This document shows, piece by piece, positions 22,966-29,877 of a stretch of 35,544 bases of DNA. The notes under the pieces are model-generated. The model made no database searches, was not told where the DNA came from, and saw nothing but the letters and a program-made list of their open reading frames with translations. Location: the NCBI RefSeq assembly GCF_019400985.1, contig NZ_WTFF01000029.1, positions 1-35,544 of the forward strand, written 5' to 3'. The position numbers and the translations under genes were made by a program. The DNA is from Streptomyces bambusae. GTDB lineage: Bacteria; Actinomycetota; Actinomycetes; Streptomycetales; Streptomycetaceae. Each line of letters starts with the position of its first letter. Position 1 is the first letter of the stretch.

Positions 22966-24232
22966 CCGGGCACCACGGGCGCCGGGCCGTGCGGAACACC
23001 GCGTCGGCCAGGGCCACCGCGCCCGGCCGCGCCTCCTCGATCCGGCCCAGCTGCGCCAGCCGCACCGCCGAGCCGCCGCCCAGGTAGAGGGAGGAGAGGT
23101 CCGAGACGTCCAGGCGGAGGTCTGCCTCGGCGGCGTCGTCGTCCACCCGTACACACCGGCCCGCGCCCGCCCCCGCGCCCGCGCCGGTTCCGGCCTCCAG
23201 CCGGTACCGGCCGTCCGCCAGCCCCATCGGGTCGGCCACCTCCAGCACGAGCGTCCCCGGCACCTCGTACGTACGGGCCGACAGCGCCGCCGGTACGTCC
23301 AGCAGCCGCAGCCACAGGAAGTCGGCGGCGGTCACGGTCCGCGCGGCCCTGGGGTCGCCCAGCAGGTCCGGAAGGAGATCGTCCGGAGCACGGTACCCGG
23401 TCCTGATCTTCATCACCCAGTCGATCGAGCACAGGTAGTGCCACAGCGCCCGCTCGGCATCCGGGGTGGCCGCCAGCAGATCGCTCACCGTCAGGGTGTT
23501 CAGCGGGATCTTGGCGTCGGTCCAGGTCTCGTCGCAGCGGTAGGCCGCGTACCCGTCGACGGTGCCCGCCGGCGAGCGGTGGACCACGAAGAGCTGCTCC
23601 GTGTACGGGCGGAAGGAGGGGCGGTCCAGGCCGGTGGCCTGGTTCCACATCAGCGGGCTGCGGCTGACCGCGCCCGCCGTCCGCGCGCGCACCCGCTCGA
23701 GCAGCGCCGGGCCCAGCTCCCGGATCTCCGCCGCCTCCGCGAGGTCGATCCGGCCGCCGCACGCGGGCGCGGACCGACGCGGGTCCAGGCGGGCCCGCGG
23801 GACCTCGACCTCCCACTCCGCAGTCGAGGTGGCGGGACCGTAGCCGTAGCGCCCGTAGATCGGGTACTCGGCGGCGATCAGCGTGGAGACGACGTCGCCG
23901 CGCGAGCGCGCGTCGGCCAGCTCGTCGGCCATCATCCGGGTCAGCAGGCCCTGCCGGCGGTGGGTGGCCAGCACGGAGACGTTCGTGACGGCCGAGGAGC
24001 GGACCTCGCCGCCGCCGGGCACGGACACGTCCTGCTGGAAGCTGCGGAACGTGGCCACGCAGCGGCCGGTGTCCCGGTCGAAGGCGCCCCGCATTCGCGT
24101 GATGTCGGTCGTCCGCCGCCGCCAGGCCGCGTCTTCCGGCGTCACCTGCGCCGCGTTGAGGAAGCCCCGGAGGTTGGCCTGGAGCCAGTCGGCCACTTCG
24201 GATTCGGTGATCACTCGGACGTCAGCGCTCAT
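22955..24232 (-). CDS. Eis-like GNAT N-acetyltransferase
   Basis: A 425-residue protein with the Eis architecture: an N-terminal GNAT domain, a second GNAT-like domain and a C-terminal SCP2-like domain. The acetyl-CoA loop is VSVLATHRRQGLLTRMM (about 86-101). Y126, in EYPIYGRYGYG, lies exactly where mycobacterial Eis has its catalytic tyrosine. The protein ends in phenylalanine (CPDMF), whose terminal carboxylate is the catalytic base in Eis. Mycobacterial Eis acetylates aminoglycosides and other amines; the streptomycete substrate is unknown. A Gly-Ala dipeptide run near residue 350 interrupts the SCP2 part. The ATG was chosen as the only start in the divergent gap. Confidence 0.92.
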   Translation of the reverse strand: MSADVRVITESEVADWLQANLRGFLNAAQVTPEDAAWRRRTTDITRMRGAFDRDTGRCVATFRSFQQDVSVPGGGEVRSSAVTNVSVLATHRRQGLLTRMMADELADARSRGDVVSTLIAAEYPIYGRYGYGPATSTAEWEVEVPRARLDPRRSAPACGGRIDLAEAAEIRELGPALLERVRARTAGAVSRSPLMWNQATGLDRPSFRPYTEQLFVVHRSPAGTVDGYAAYRCDETWTDAKIPLNTLTVSDLLAATPDAERALWHYLCSIDWVMKIRTGYRAPDDLLPDLLGDPRAARTVTAADFLWLRLLDVPAALSARTYEVPGTLVLEVADPMGLADGRYRLEAGTGAGAGAGAGRCVRVDDDAAEADLRLDVSDLSSLYLGGGSAVRLAQLGRIEEARPGAVALADAVFRTARRPWCPDMF

Positions 24233-24313
24233 GACCGGCCACGCTAATCGGCCACTCGGCGGCCGTCGCCTGAATTATCCGACGCGGGGGGAGAGAGCCG
24301 GACCCCCCGCCGC

Positions 24314-24394
24314 TGGGACCACCCCGCCTCCGGGACCACCCCGCCTCCGGGACCGCCTCGCCTCCCGGACCGCCCCGCCGCCGGGACCGGCGCC
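24314..24394. repeat. 17-bp tandem repeat, nearly five copies
   Basis: The unit CGGGACCACCCCGCCTC recurs with small changes at 24314, 24331, 24348 and 24365, with a partial copy at 24382. It fills most of the 176-bp gap between rsiG and the acetyltransferase gene. Confidence 0.85.
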
Positions 24395-24408
24395 GGCCGC
24401 TGCCACCG

Positions 24409-25068
24409 CTACGCCAGCAGGTCGTCGACCTGGGCCTCGCCCTCGCGGTAGCGGCGGGTGATCTCCGCGCTGCAGTCGTCGGCCGTCCGCTGGAGCTGCT
24501 GGCGGCGCCGGGAGACCTGCTGCTCGTAGCGCGTCAGCCGGCCCATGGCCTCGTGCAGCTCGCCGTCGGTCCGGGCGGCGAGGTCCGAGAGTTCCACGTC
24601 GGCCAGCATCTCGGCGGCCAGCAGCCGGGACTCCTCGCTGTGCGGGGTCCCGAGCGTCACGTGCCGGGCGGAGGCCCTGCGGCGGGAGGGCGCGTCGGCG
24701 AGGACCTCCGAGAGCCGGTCGACGACCGGCGGCGGCTCGGGGGCGGCCGGCGCGTCCGGGTCGGCCCTGCGGGCGAGTTCGGCCCGCAGGATGTCGATGC
24801 GGCCCTGGAGGAGCCGGCGTACGTAGCTCAGGTCGGCCTCGTCGCGCTGGGCATCACGGCGCAGCGCCCGCAACTCGGGCAGCCCCAGCTCGGGCAGCCC
24901 CGGCGCGAGCAGCCCCAGCGCGGCGACCGGGTCCATCACGGCCGGGTCCACGACGACCCCGTCCGCCGGCGCCGCGGTGGCCTGCCGCGGTACCTCGGCG
25001 GCGACGAGGCCCGTGGCGCCCGTGGCAGCAGATCCACCAGGTACGGATGAGGCACCAGAAGTATTCAT
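24409..25068 (-). CDS. rsiG: RsiG, c-di-GMP-dependent anti-sigma factor of WhiG
   Basis: A 219-residue protein. A disordered Ala/Gly/Thr/Pro-rich N-terminus (1-55) is followed by helices forming an antiparallel coiled coil. RsiG binds c-di-GMP through two copies of the motif E-X3-S-X2-R-X3-Q-X3-D, one on each helix. Both are complete here: E77-S81-R84-Q88-D92 and E182-S186-R189-Q193-D197. With c-di-GMP bound, RsiG sequesters WhiG, the sporulation sigma factor. When the dinucleotide falls, WhiG is freed and reproductive hyphae commit to sporulation. The linker between the helices (about 104-145) is Pro/Ala-rich. ATG start at 25068; a GAGGGG lies 14 bases upstream. Divergent from dtd. Confidence 0.93.
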   Translation of the reverse strand: MNTSGASSVPGGSAATGATGLVAAEVPRQATAAPADGVVVDPAVMDPVAALGLLAPGLPELGLPELRALRRDAQRDEADLSYVRRLLQGRIDILRAELARRADPDAPAAPEPPPVVDRLSEVLADAPSRRRASARHVTLGTPHSEESRLLAAEMLADVELSDLAARTDGELHEAMGRLTRYEQQVSRRRQQLQRTADDCSAEITRRYREGEAQVDDLLA

Positions 25069-25199
25069 ACGAACGTGTCCGTCCCCTCGACCGGTGCGGG
25101 AGCACCGCCTGTGTGCATCGTGCCACTGTCCGTGCCGTGGGTGCAGGTCCACGCCACCCGTTCGGCCCCGGACGGATGCACGCCTGGTACACAGGTGGT

Positions 25200-25625
25200 A
25201 TGCGAGCAGTGGTGCAGAGGGTGGACGGCGCGAGCGTCGTCGTCGCCGGTGAGACCGTGGGCGAGATCGTCGGCGAGGGACTGTGCGTCCTGGTGGGGGT
25301 GACCCATGACGACACCCCGGAGAAGGCGGCGCAGCTGGCCCGCAAGCTGTGGTCGGTGCGGCTGCTGGAGGGCGAGAAGTCCTGCAGCGACGTCGACGCG
25401 CCGCTGCTGGTGATCTCGCAGTTCACGCTCTACGGCGACGCGCGCAAGGGCCGCAGGCCCACCTGGAACGCGGCCGCGCCCGGCGAGGTCGCCGAGCCGC
25501 TGGTGGACGAGGTCGTCGGCCGGCTGCGCGCGCTGGGCGCGACGGTGGCGACGGGCCGGTTCGGGGCGGACATGCGCGTCTCGCTCACCAACCACGGCCC
25601 GTTCACCATCGTCATCGACGTCTGA
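25200..25625 (+). CDS. dtd: D-aminoacyl-tRNA deacylase
   Basis: A 141-residue proofreading enzyme that removes D-amino acids (and glycine mischarged on tRNA-Ala) from tRNA. The SQFTLYGD motif (from S73) and the cross-subunit NHGPFT motif (131-136, the Gly-cisPro site) are intact. It starts MRAVVQRV as do bacterial homologues, and the length is normal. ATG start with AGGTGG close upstream. It converges on ygfZ with only 9 bases between stops and no hairpin. Confidence 0.96.
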   Translation: MRAVVQRVDGASVVVAGETVGEIVGEGLCVLVGVTHDDTPEKAAQLARKLWSVRLLEGEKSCSDVDAPLLVISQFTLYGDARKGRRPTWNAAAPGEVAEPLVDEVVGRLRALGATVATGRFGADMRVSLTNHGPFTIVIDV

Positions 25626-25634
25626 CGCCGCGGC

Positions 25635-26600
25635 CTACGGCGCGACCACGACCTCCTGCGCCGCCGCCGTCGTGCCCGCCAGCAGCGGGGCGTCGACCGG
25701 GACGTTGCGCTTGACCAGCGCCAGCGCGATCGGGCCGAGCTCGTGGTGGCGCGCCGAGGTGGTCACGAAGCCCAGCTGGCGGCCCTCCTCGCCGTCGGCG
25801 GCCAGCCGGACCGGGGTGCCGTGCGCGGGCAGCAGCACCTCGGAGCCGTCCAGGTGCAGGAAGACCAGCCGGCGCGGCGGCTTGCCCAGGTTGTGCACGC
25901 GGGCGACCGTCTCCTGGCCGCGGTAGCAGCCCTTCTGCAGGTGCACCGCCGAGCCGATCCAGCCCAGCTCGTGCGGGATGGTGCGGTGGTCGGTCTCCAG
26001 CCCCACCCGCGGCCGGTGCGCCTCGACGCGCAGCGCCTCGTACGCCAGCAGCCCGGCGGCCGGGCCGTGCTCGGCGGCGAAGGACTCCAGCTCCCCGCGC
26101 GGCAGGAAGACGTCCCGGCCGAACGGGGTCTCGCGTACGACGTACTCCTTGCCGAGGTCCGCGATCGACCCGGCGGGCAGGTGGACGACCGCGAAGTCGG
26201 CGGTCCGGTCGGCGACCTCGACGCGGTAGAAGAACTTCATGGACTCCAGGTAGGCGATCAGCGCCTCCTGGGTGCCCGGCTCCACGTGTGCCCAGACCGT
26301 CTCACCGTCGTCCACGAGGTAGAGCGCGTGCTCGATGTGCCCGTGGGCGGACAGGATCAGCGCCTCGGTGGCCTGGCCCGGCGGCAGCTCGGTGACGTGC
26401 TGGGTGAGCAGCAGGTGCAGCCAGCTCAGCCGTTCCGGGCCGGTGACGGTGACGACACCGCGGTGGGAGAGGTCGACGAAACCGCGGCCGTCCGCGAGGG
26501 CGCGCTGCTCACCGAAGAGTTCGCCGTAGTGGGCGGCGACGCCCTCGTCACGGCCTTCTGCCGCAACGGCGCCGGGAAGATTGAGCAAAGGGCTGGTCAT
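25635..26600 (-). CDS. ygfZ: YgfZ/GcvT-like folate-binding iron-sulfur cluster protein
   Basis: A 321-residue protein of the YgfZ/CAF17 family, which uses a folate to support assembly or repair of certain Fe-S enzymes. The signature K-G-C-Y-x-G-Q-E is present as KGCYRGQE (K223 to E230, C225). The N-terminal GcvT-like fold contains VDLSHRGVVTVTGPERLSWLH, the usual start of the family (split around 42-62). ATG start. The gene is 20 bases after the nur stop on the same strand, so nur-ygfZ is probably a transcript; the pairing with a metal regulator is suggestive but unproven. Confidence 0.93.
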   Translation of the reverse strand: MTSPLLNLPGAVAAEGRDEGVAAHYGELFGEQRALADGRGFVDLSHRGVVTVTGPERLSWLHLLLTQHVTELPPGQATEALILSAHGHIEHALYLVDDGETVWAHVEPGTQEALIAYLESMKFFYRVEVADRTADFAVVHLPAGSIADLGKEYVVRETPFGRDVFLPRGELESFAAEHGPAAGLLAYEALRVEAHRPRVGLETDHRTIPHELGWIGSAVHLQKGCYRGQETVARVHNLGKPPRRLVFLHLDGSEVLLPAHGTPVRLAADGEEGRQLGFVTTSARHHELGPIALALVKRNVPVDAPLLAGTTAAAQEVVVAP

Positions 26601-26620
26601 GGACCAAGCCTACGACTGCC

Positions 26621-27082
26621 CTACGAGTCGCCGGCCGGGTGCTCGGAGGCGTGCGCGGAGGCGTACTGGGCGGCGCACTTCCGGCAGCGTCCGAAGATCG
26701 CGAAGTGCTTCATGTCGGTCTCGAAACCGAAGGTCGCCCGCAGCTTGGCCGTGAACTCGGAGGCGATGTCCTGGTCCGCCTCGATCACGTCCCCGCAGTC
26801 CCGGCACACCAGGTGGATGTGGTGGTGGCGGTCGGCGAGGTGGTACGTGGGCGCGCCGTGCCCGAGGTGGGCGTGCGAGACCAGGCCGAGCTCCTCCAGG
26901 AGCTCCAGCGTGCGGTAGACGGTGGAGATGTTGACTCCGGAGGCGGTCTTGCGCACCTCGACGAGGATGTCGTCCGGGGTGGCGTGCTCCAGGGTGTCGA
27001 CGGCCTCCAGGACGAGCTGGCGCTGCGGTGTCAGCCGGTAGCCGCGCTGCCGCAGGTCGGTCTTCCAGTCGGTGCTCACCAC
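26621..27082 (-). CDS. nur: Nickel-responsive Fur-family regulator Nur
   Basis: A 153-residue Fur-family repressor, very close in sequence to S. coelicolor Nur, which with nickel represses sodF and nickel uptake genes. Numbered from the GTG at 27082 (MVSTDWKTDLRQRGYRLTPQ), every metal ligand of the Nur structure is present: H70, H72 and H126 of the nickel site, and H33, H86, H88 and H90 of the second site. Two CxxC pairs, C93/C96 and C133/C136, are also seen. The winged helix (about 15-80) includes GVNISTVYRTLELLEELG. TACACT, a -10 box, ends 6 bases upstream of the GTG, suggesting a leaderless message. No target genes lie in this window. Confidence 0.93.
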   Translation of the reverse strand: MVSTDWKTDLRQRGYRLTPQRQLVLEAVDTLEHATPDDILVEVRKTASGVNISTVYRTLELLEELGLVSHAHLGHGAPTYHLADRHHHIHLVCRDCGDVIEADQDIASEFTAKLRATFGFETDMKHFAIFGRCRKCAAQYASAHASEHPAGDS

Positions 27083-27309
27083 GGGGCCAGTGTAAGGGCG
27101 CCCAGGCACCCCGGGGTCCCCCCGGGCGAAGTCCGGGGGGAGTCCGGGAAGGTCCGGGAAGGCCCGGGAGGGAGTCCGGAAGGTCCGGGACCGCGGGCCG
27201 CCGCGGATCAGCCCCTACGTGGTGACCGGCGGCGGCTCGGACGGCGTACGGCCCGTACGGCCGGGCGGCGGTCGGTGGGACGACGCGGCGGTCAGCGGGA
27301 AGACGCTGC

Positions 27310-27351
27310 GGTCAGCGGGCGATCAGCGGGCGATCAGCGGGCGATCAGCGG
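27310..27351. repeat. 11-bp tandem repeat at the end of the nitrobindin-like gene
   Basis: GATCAGCGGGC is repeated at 27321, 27332 and (truncated) 27343, with a GGTCAGCGGGC copy at 27310. The stop codon of the minus-strand gene lies in the innermost copy, so every copy carries an in-line TGA. Related GGTCAGCGGGA occurs just before the array. Confidence 0.85.
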
Positions 27352-27917
27352 AAGAAGGCGATGCCGTCGTCCGGCATGTCCGGGAGGTTGCGCGCCATCT
27401 CGGCGACCTCCTCGGGCGTGACGACCTTCTTGAGCTGGGCCGACATGTACGGGCGCAGCTCGACCTCCGGGGTGGCCTTCTCGCCGACCCACATCAGGTC
27501 GCCCTTGACGTAGCCGTACAGGCGCTTGCCGCCGCTGTACGGGCCGGAGGCGCCGGTGCGGGCGACCGCGTCGGTGGCCAGGTCGATCTGCGGCTTCTTG
27601 TCGGCCAGCTCGCCGTACCAGACCTCGACGACGCCGTCGTGCCGGGCCATGACGACCTCGACGTTGCGGTCCTTGTCGATGCGCCAGTAGCCGTGCTCGG
27701 ACTCCAGCGCGCGGACCTTGTTGCCCTCGGCGTCGAGGACCCAGGTACGGGAGGAGTACTCCAGGAAGTCCCGGCCGTCGTGGCTGAAGACGGTCTCCTG
27801 GCCGAAGTTGCACTTCTCGTCGCCGGGGAAGTCGAAGACGCCCGCGCCCTCCCAGGTACCGAGGAGGAAGGCGAGGGGGACGAGGCCCGGGTTCAGGTCG
27901 GACGGGATCTGGATCAT
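27345..27917 (-). CDS. FABP/nitrobindin-like beta-barrel protein (UPF0678)
   Basis: A 190-residue protein with the ten-stranded beta-barrel signature of nitrobindin/UPF0678: GTWEGAG at 20-26 followed by FDFPGDEK. It also contains RDFLEYSSRTWVLD and MARHDGVVEVWYGEL. In heme-binding nitrobindins, which isomerise peroxynitrite, an axial histidine sits near the C-terminus. Here the corresponding segment appears to be LRPYMSAQLKK, without His, so heme binding is doubtful and a lipid or other ligand is possible. ATG start, with no strong ribosome site. Its tail ends MPDDGIAFFR as in other streptomycetes. The stop is embedded in a tandem repeat. Confidence 0.88.
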   Translation of the reverse strand: MIQIPSDLNPGLVPLAFLLGTWEGAGVFDFPGDEKCNFGQETVFSHDGRDFLEYSSRTWVLDAEGNKVRALESEHGYWRIDKDRNVEVVMARHDGVVEVWYGELADKKPQIDLATDAVARTGASGPYSGGKRLYGYVKGDLMWVGEKATPEVELRPYMSAQLKKVVTPEEVAEMARNLPDMPDDGIAFFR

Positions 27918-27972
27918 GGATGCAAGCTCAGGCGATCTGTGGGAGGGGTCCGGGGCGGTCGGCGGCCGGGGC

Positions 27973-28074
27973 TCAGCGCTGGCCCTGGTACAGCTTCTTC
28001 ACGGCCAGGCCGGTGAAGGCGAGAACGCCGACGCAGACCAGGATCAGCAGGGAGGTGAAGAATGCCTCAAGCAC
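27973..28074 (-). CDS. 33-residue single-pass membrane peptide
   Basis: A short gene with GTG start at 28074 and a good AGGAG 8 bases upstream. The product (MLEAFFTSLLILVCVGVLAF, then TGLAVKKLYQGQR) is one hydrophobic helix (about 5-24) with a basic C-terminal end, probably facing the cytoplasm. It resembles a short hypothetical protein annotated in streptomycetes, from memory. Function unknown; small single-helix proteins often act as regulators or subunits of membrane complexes. It lies between the membrane-protein operon and the nitrobindin-like gene, with its own possible promoter (TAGGCT at 28150-28145). Confidence 0.75.
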   Translation of the reverse strand: MLEAFFTSLLILVCVGVLAFTGLAVKKLYQGQR

Positions 28075-28131
28075 GGCGTGCTCCTCGGAGGTTTCGTCGG
28101 ATCCCCCGAAGGTCGCTCCGGGGAAGGCAAG

Positions 28132-28169
28132 GGGCCGGTCCCCAAGCCTACTGGCCCCGGGACCGGCCC
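28132..28169 (-). terminator. Hairpin after the three-gene membrane-protein operon
   Basis: GGGCCGGTCCC (28132-28142) pairs with GGGACCGGCCC (28159-28169) over 11 bp. It lies 36 bases past the stop of the last operon gene. Its loop also contains the TAGGCT box that may drive the small peptide gene. Confidence 0.6.
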
Positions 28170-28204
28170 ACTCTGTGAGGTACGCCGTACCGACGATCAG
28201 CTGC

Positions 28205-29056
28205 TCAGCCGAGCAGCTGCTCCTGGAGGATCACGGCCTGGCGGATCGGGACGGCCGGGACCTCGCCCTTGCGGGTCTGGAAGATCACGGCCCGCACGTC
28301 ACCGGCCAGCACGCAGCCGAGCTTGGTCTGCTCGTCGCCGGCGGGCAGCTGCTCCTGGTAGACGTTGACCCTGATCCCGGAGGTGGCGGCGCCGCCCGGA
28401 CGCTCACCCTCGTGCCGCACCCACTCCTGGTCGTCCTCCATCAGGGCCGCTCCGACGATCTTGGCATCGGGGCCACAGCCGGTGAAGGCGTCCGCGAAGC
28501 CGGAGGCCTGGAAGCGCAGCAGGTAGACATGGGTACGGGTGCCGTCCGGCATGGTCCAGCCGCGGCCGGCGATCTGCCGCAGGCCGTCGTGGGTGAGGGC
28601 CTCCTTCATCTTCGGCTGTTGGCCGGCGGAGTACTCCTCCAGGAAGACGTCGACCGGGACAGCGCCGTCCTTGTCCGCCTTGACCGCGGCGTCGGGCGTG
28701 GCGCCGTTCGGCGCCGGCAGCAGGAGCTGGCTCAAGGCCGCGTAGTGGATGCCGTCCCGGTTGTCGGGGGCGAAGGGCAGCGGGGCTCCGGCGGGCAGGG
28801 CCGGCTTGACCAGCGTGGGGTACGTCCAGCGGCCGTCCGTCTGCGTGGCGAGGCCCGGGATGTCGGTGCGCTCGGGACGGGTGACCCCGTACGCGACGCC
28901 GGCGCCGGCCACCACGAAGACCGCCACGGCGGCTGTCCACCGCAGCACGGCGCGCAGCGCCCGACCCTCCTTGGGAGCGGCGGGCGCGGCCTCGGAGGCC
29001 ACGGGCACGGCCTCGGAGGCCGCCGACACGGCGTCGGTGGTGGGCTGCTCGGTCAT
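28205..29056 (-). CDS. Uncharacterised single-pass membrane protein, third gene of operon
   Basis: A 283-residue protein. An Ala/Glu-rich cytoplasmic tail starting MTEQPTTD precedes one membrane helix (about 38-57). The rest is an extracytoplasmic domain of about 220 residues. The outer domain has two cysteines (TGCGPDAKIV and KLGCVLAGDV), which could form a disulfide. It ends with a GDVRAVIFQT strand. Its ATG overlaps the stop of the preceding gene by 4 bases (ATGA). It resembles its two upstream neighbours in layout and in small motifs (a D-x-[KR] strand and a G-D-[VL] strand), so the three look like divergent paralogues. I do not recognise a family. The extracytoplasmic domain could bind a ligand or a cell-wall partner. 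Confidence 0.82.
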   Translation of the reverse strand: MTEQPTTDAVSAASEAVPVASEAAPAAPKEGRALRAVLRWTAAVAVFVVAGAGVAYGVTRPERTDIPGLATQTDGRWTYPTLVKPALPAGAPLPFAPDNRDGIHYAALSQLLLPAPNGATPDAAVKADKDGAVPVDVFLEEYSAGQQPKMKEALTHDGLRQIAGRGWTMPDGTRTHVYLLRFQASGFADAFTGCGPDAKIVGAALMEDDQEWVRHEGERPGGAATSGIRVNVYQEQLPAGDEQTKLGCVLAGDVRAVIFQTRKGEVPAVPIRQAVILQEQLLG

Positions 29057-29877
29057 ACGGACTCCCCCGGGGACTTCATGTGGTTGAGCTGCCGCTTGAA
29101 GAGCTCTGCGGCCTTGCCGGAGTCGAACGAGTTCCCCCCGTAGGCACGGAAGGTCACCATCAGATCGCCCTCCACGGCCACGCACATCAGCGAGTCGATC
29201 TTCTCCTGCTCCTTGTCCTTCTGCTCCTCGGAAACGGCCACGAGCGCGCATTTGGCATCCGGGAACCCGTCGATCTTCGGCGCCTTGCGGTCGTCGCCCG
29301 CCAGCTCGATCAGCTTCTTGGCGAACGTGGAGAACGCGCCGACGGCCTGCGGGTCCGCCTGGGTCAGCTGGACCTCGAAGGTGGTGCGGGGCTCCCGGCT
29401 GTAGGCGCCGTCCTGCTGGTAGCTGCGCCCGGCCACGCCCTTGAGCTTCAGCTCGGCCAGTGCCTTGTCCCGCTCGGCGCGCTGCGTGGTCGACAGGCCG
29501 GCGCGGGCTTCCTTGAACGCCTCCATCGCCTTGTCGCCCGAGACGTAGAAGTCGTTGCCGCCGCCGTCGATGTCGGGACCGAGCTTGAACTGCTCGGGCA
29601 CGGGCAGCAGCTTGGCGGTGAGCGCATTCGCCGGGACCTTCGCCGGCGTGTGCGCCGGCTGCGGGCCGGCGTCCGCCGGGGTCCAGTACGCGGTCGGCGA
29701 GCTGCGGTCGGCGGTCGCCGACAGCGCGGCCAGGGTTCCGCCGGCCGCGGCCAGCAGGGCAGCGGCGACGCCACCCGCGATCAGCGGTGTGCGCCGACGG
29801 CCGCGCGCCGGCTCCGGGGAGGCGAGGTGCGCCGGATCGCCGGCCTCGGGGACGGACTCGTTGTGCTGCTCGGTCAC
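29053..29877 (-). CDS. Uncharacterised single-pass membrane protein, second gene of operon
   Basis: A 274-residue protein starting MTEQHNES with GTG at 29877. A 30-residue cytoplasmic part ends in RGRRRT, followed by one membrane helix (about 31-54) and an outer domain. The outer domain has two cysteines, in DAKCALVAV and SLMCVAVEGDLMVTF, likely a disulfide, and a Lys/Glu-rich helical section (EEQKDKEQEKID). Start and stop overlap both neighbours by 4 bases (GTGA upstream, ATGA downstream), so all three genes are translationally coupled. No known domain recognised. It is not a lipoprotein and has no catalytic motif that I can see. Confidence 0.82.
   Translation of the reverse strand: MTEQHNESVPEAGDPAHLASPEPARGRRRTPLIAGGVAAALLAAAGGTLAALSATADRSSPTAYWTPADAGPQPAHTPAKVPANALTAKLLPVPEQFKLGPDIDGGGNDFYVSGDKAMEAFKEARAGLSTTQRAERDKALAELKLKGVAGRSYQQDGAYSREPRTTFEVQLTQADPQAVGAFSTFAKKLIELAGDDRKAPKIDGFPDAKCALVAVSEEQKDKEQEKIDSLMCVAVEGDLMVTFRAYGGNSFDSGKAAELFKRQLNHMKSPGESV

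Noticed and set aside
17820..24232. A horizontally acquired genomic island
   Set aside because: The block may be accessory, but no integrase, transposase, tRNA edge or clear drop in GC content was seen. Only gene content hints at it.
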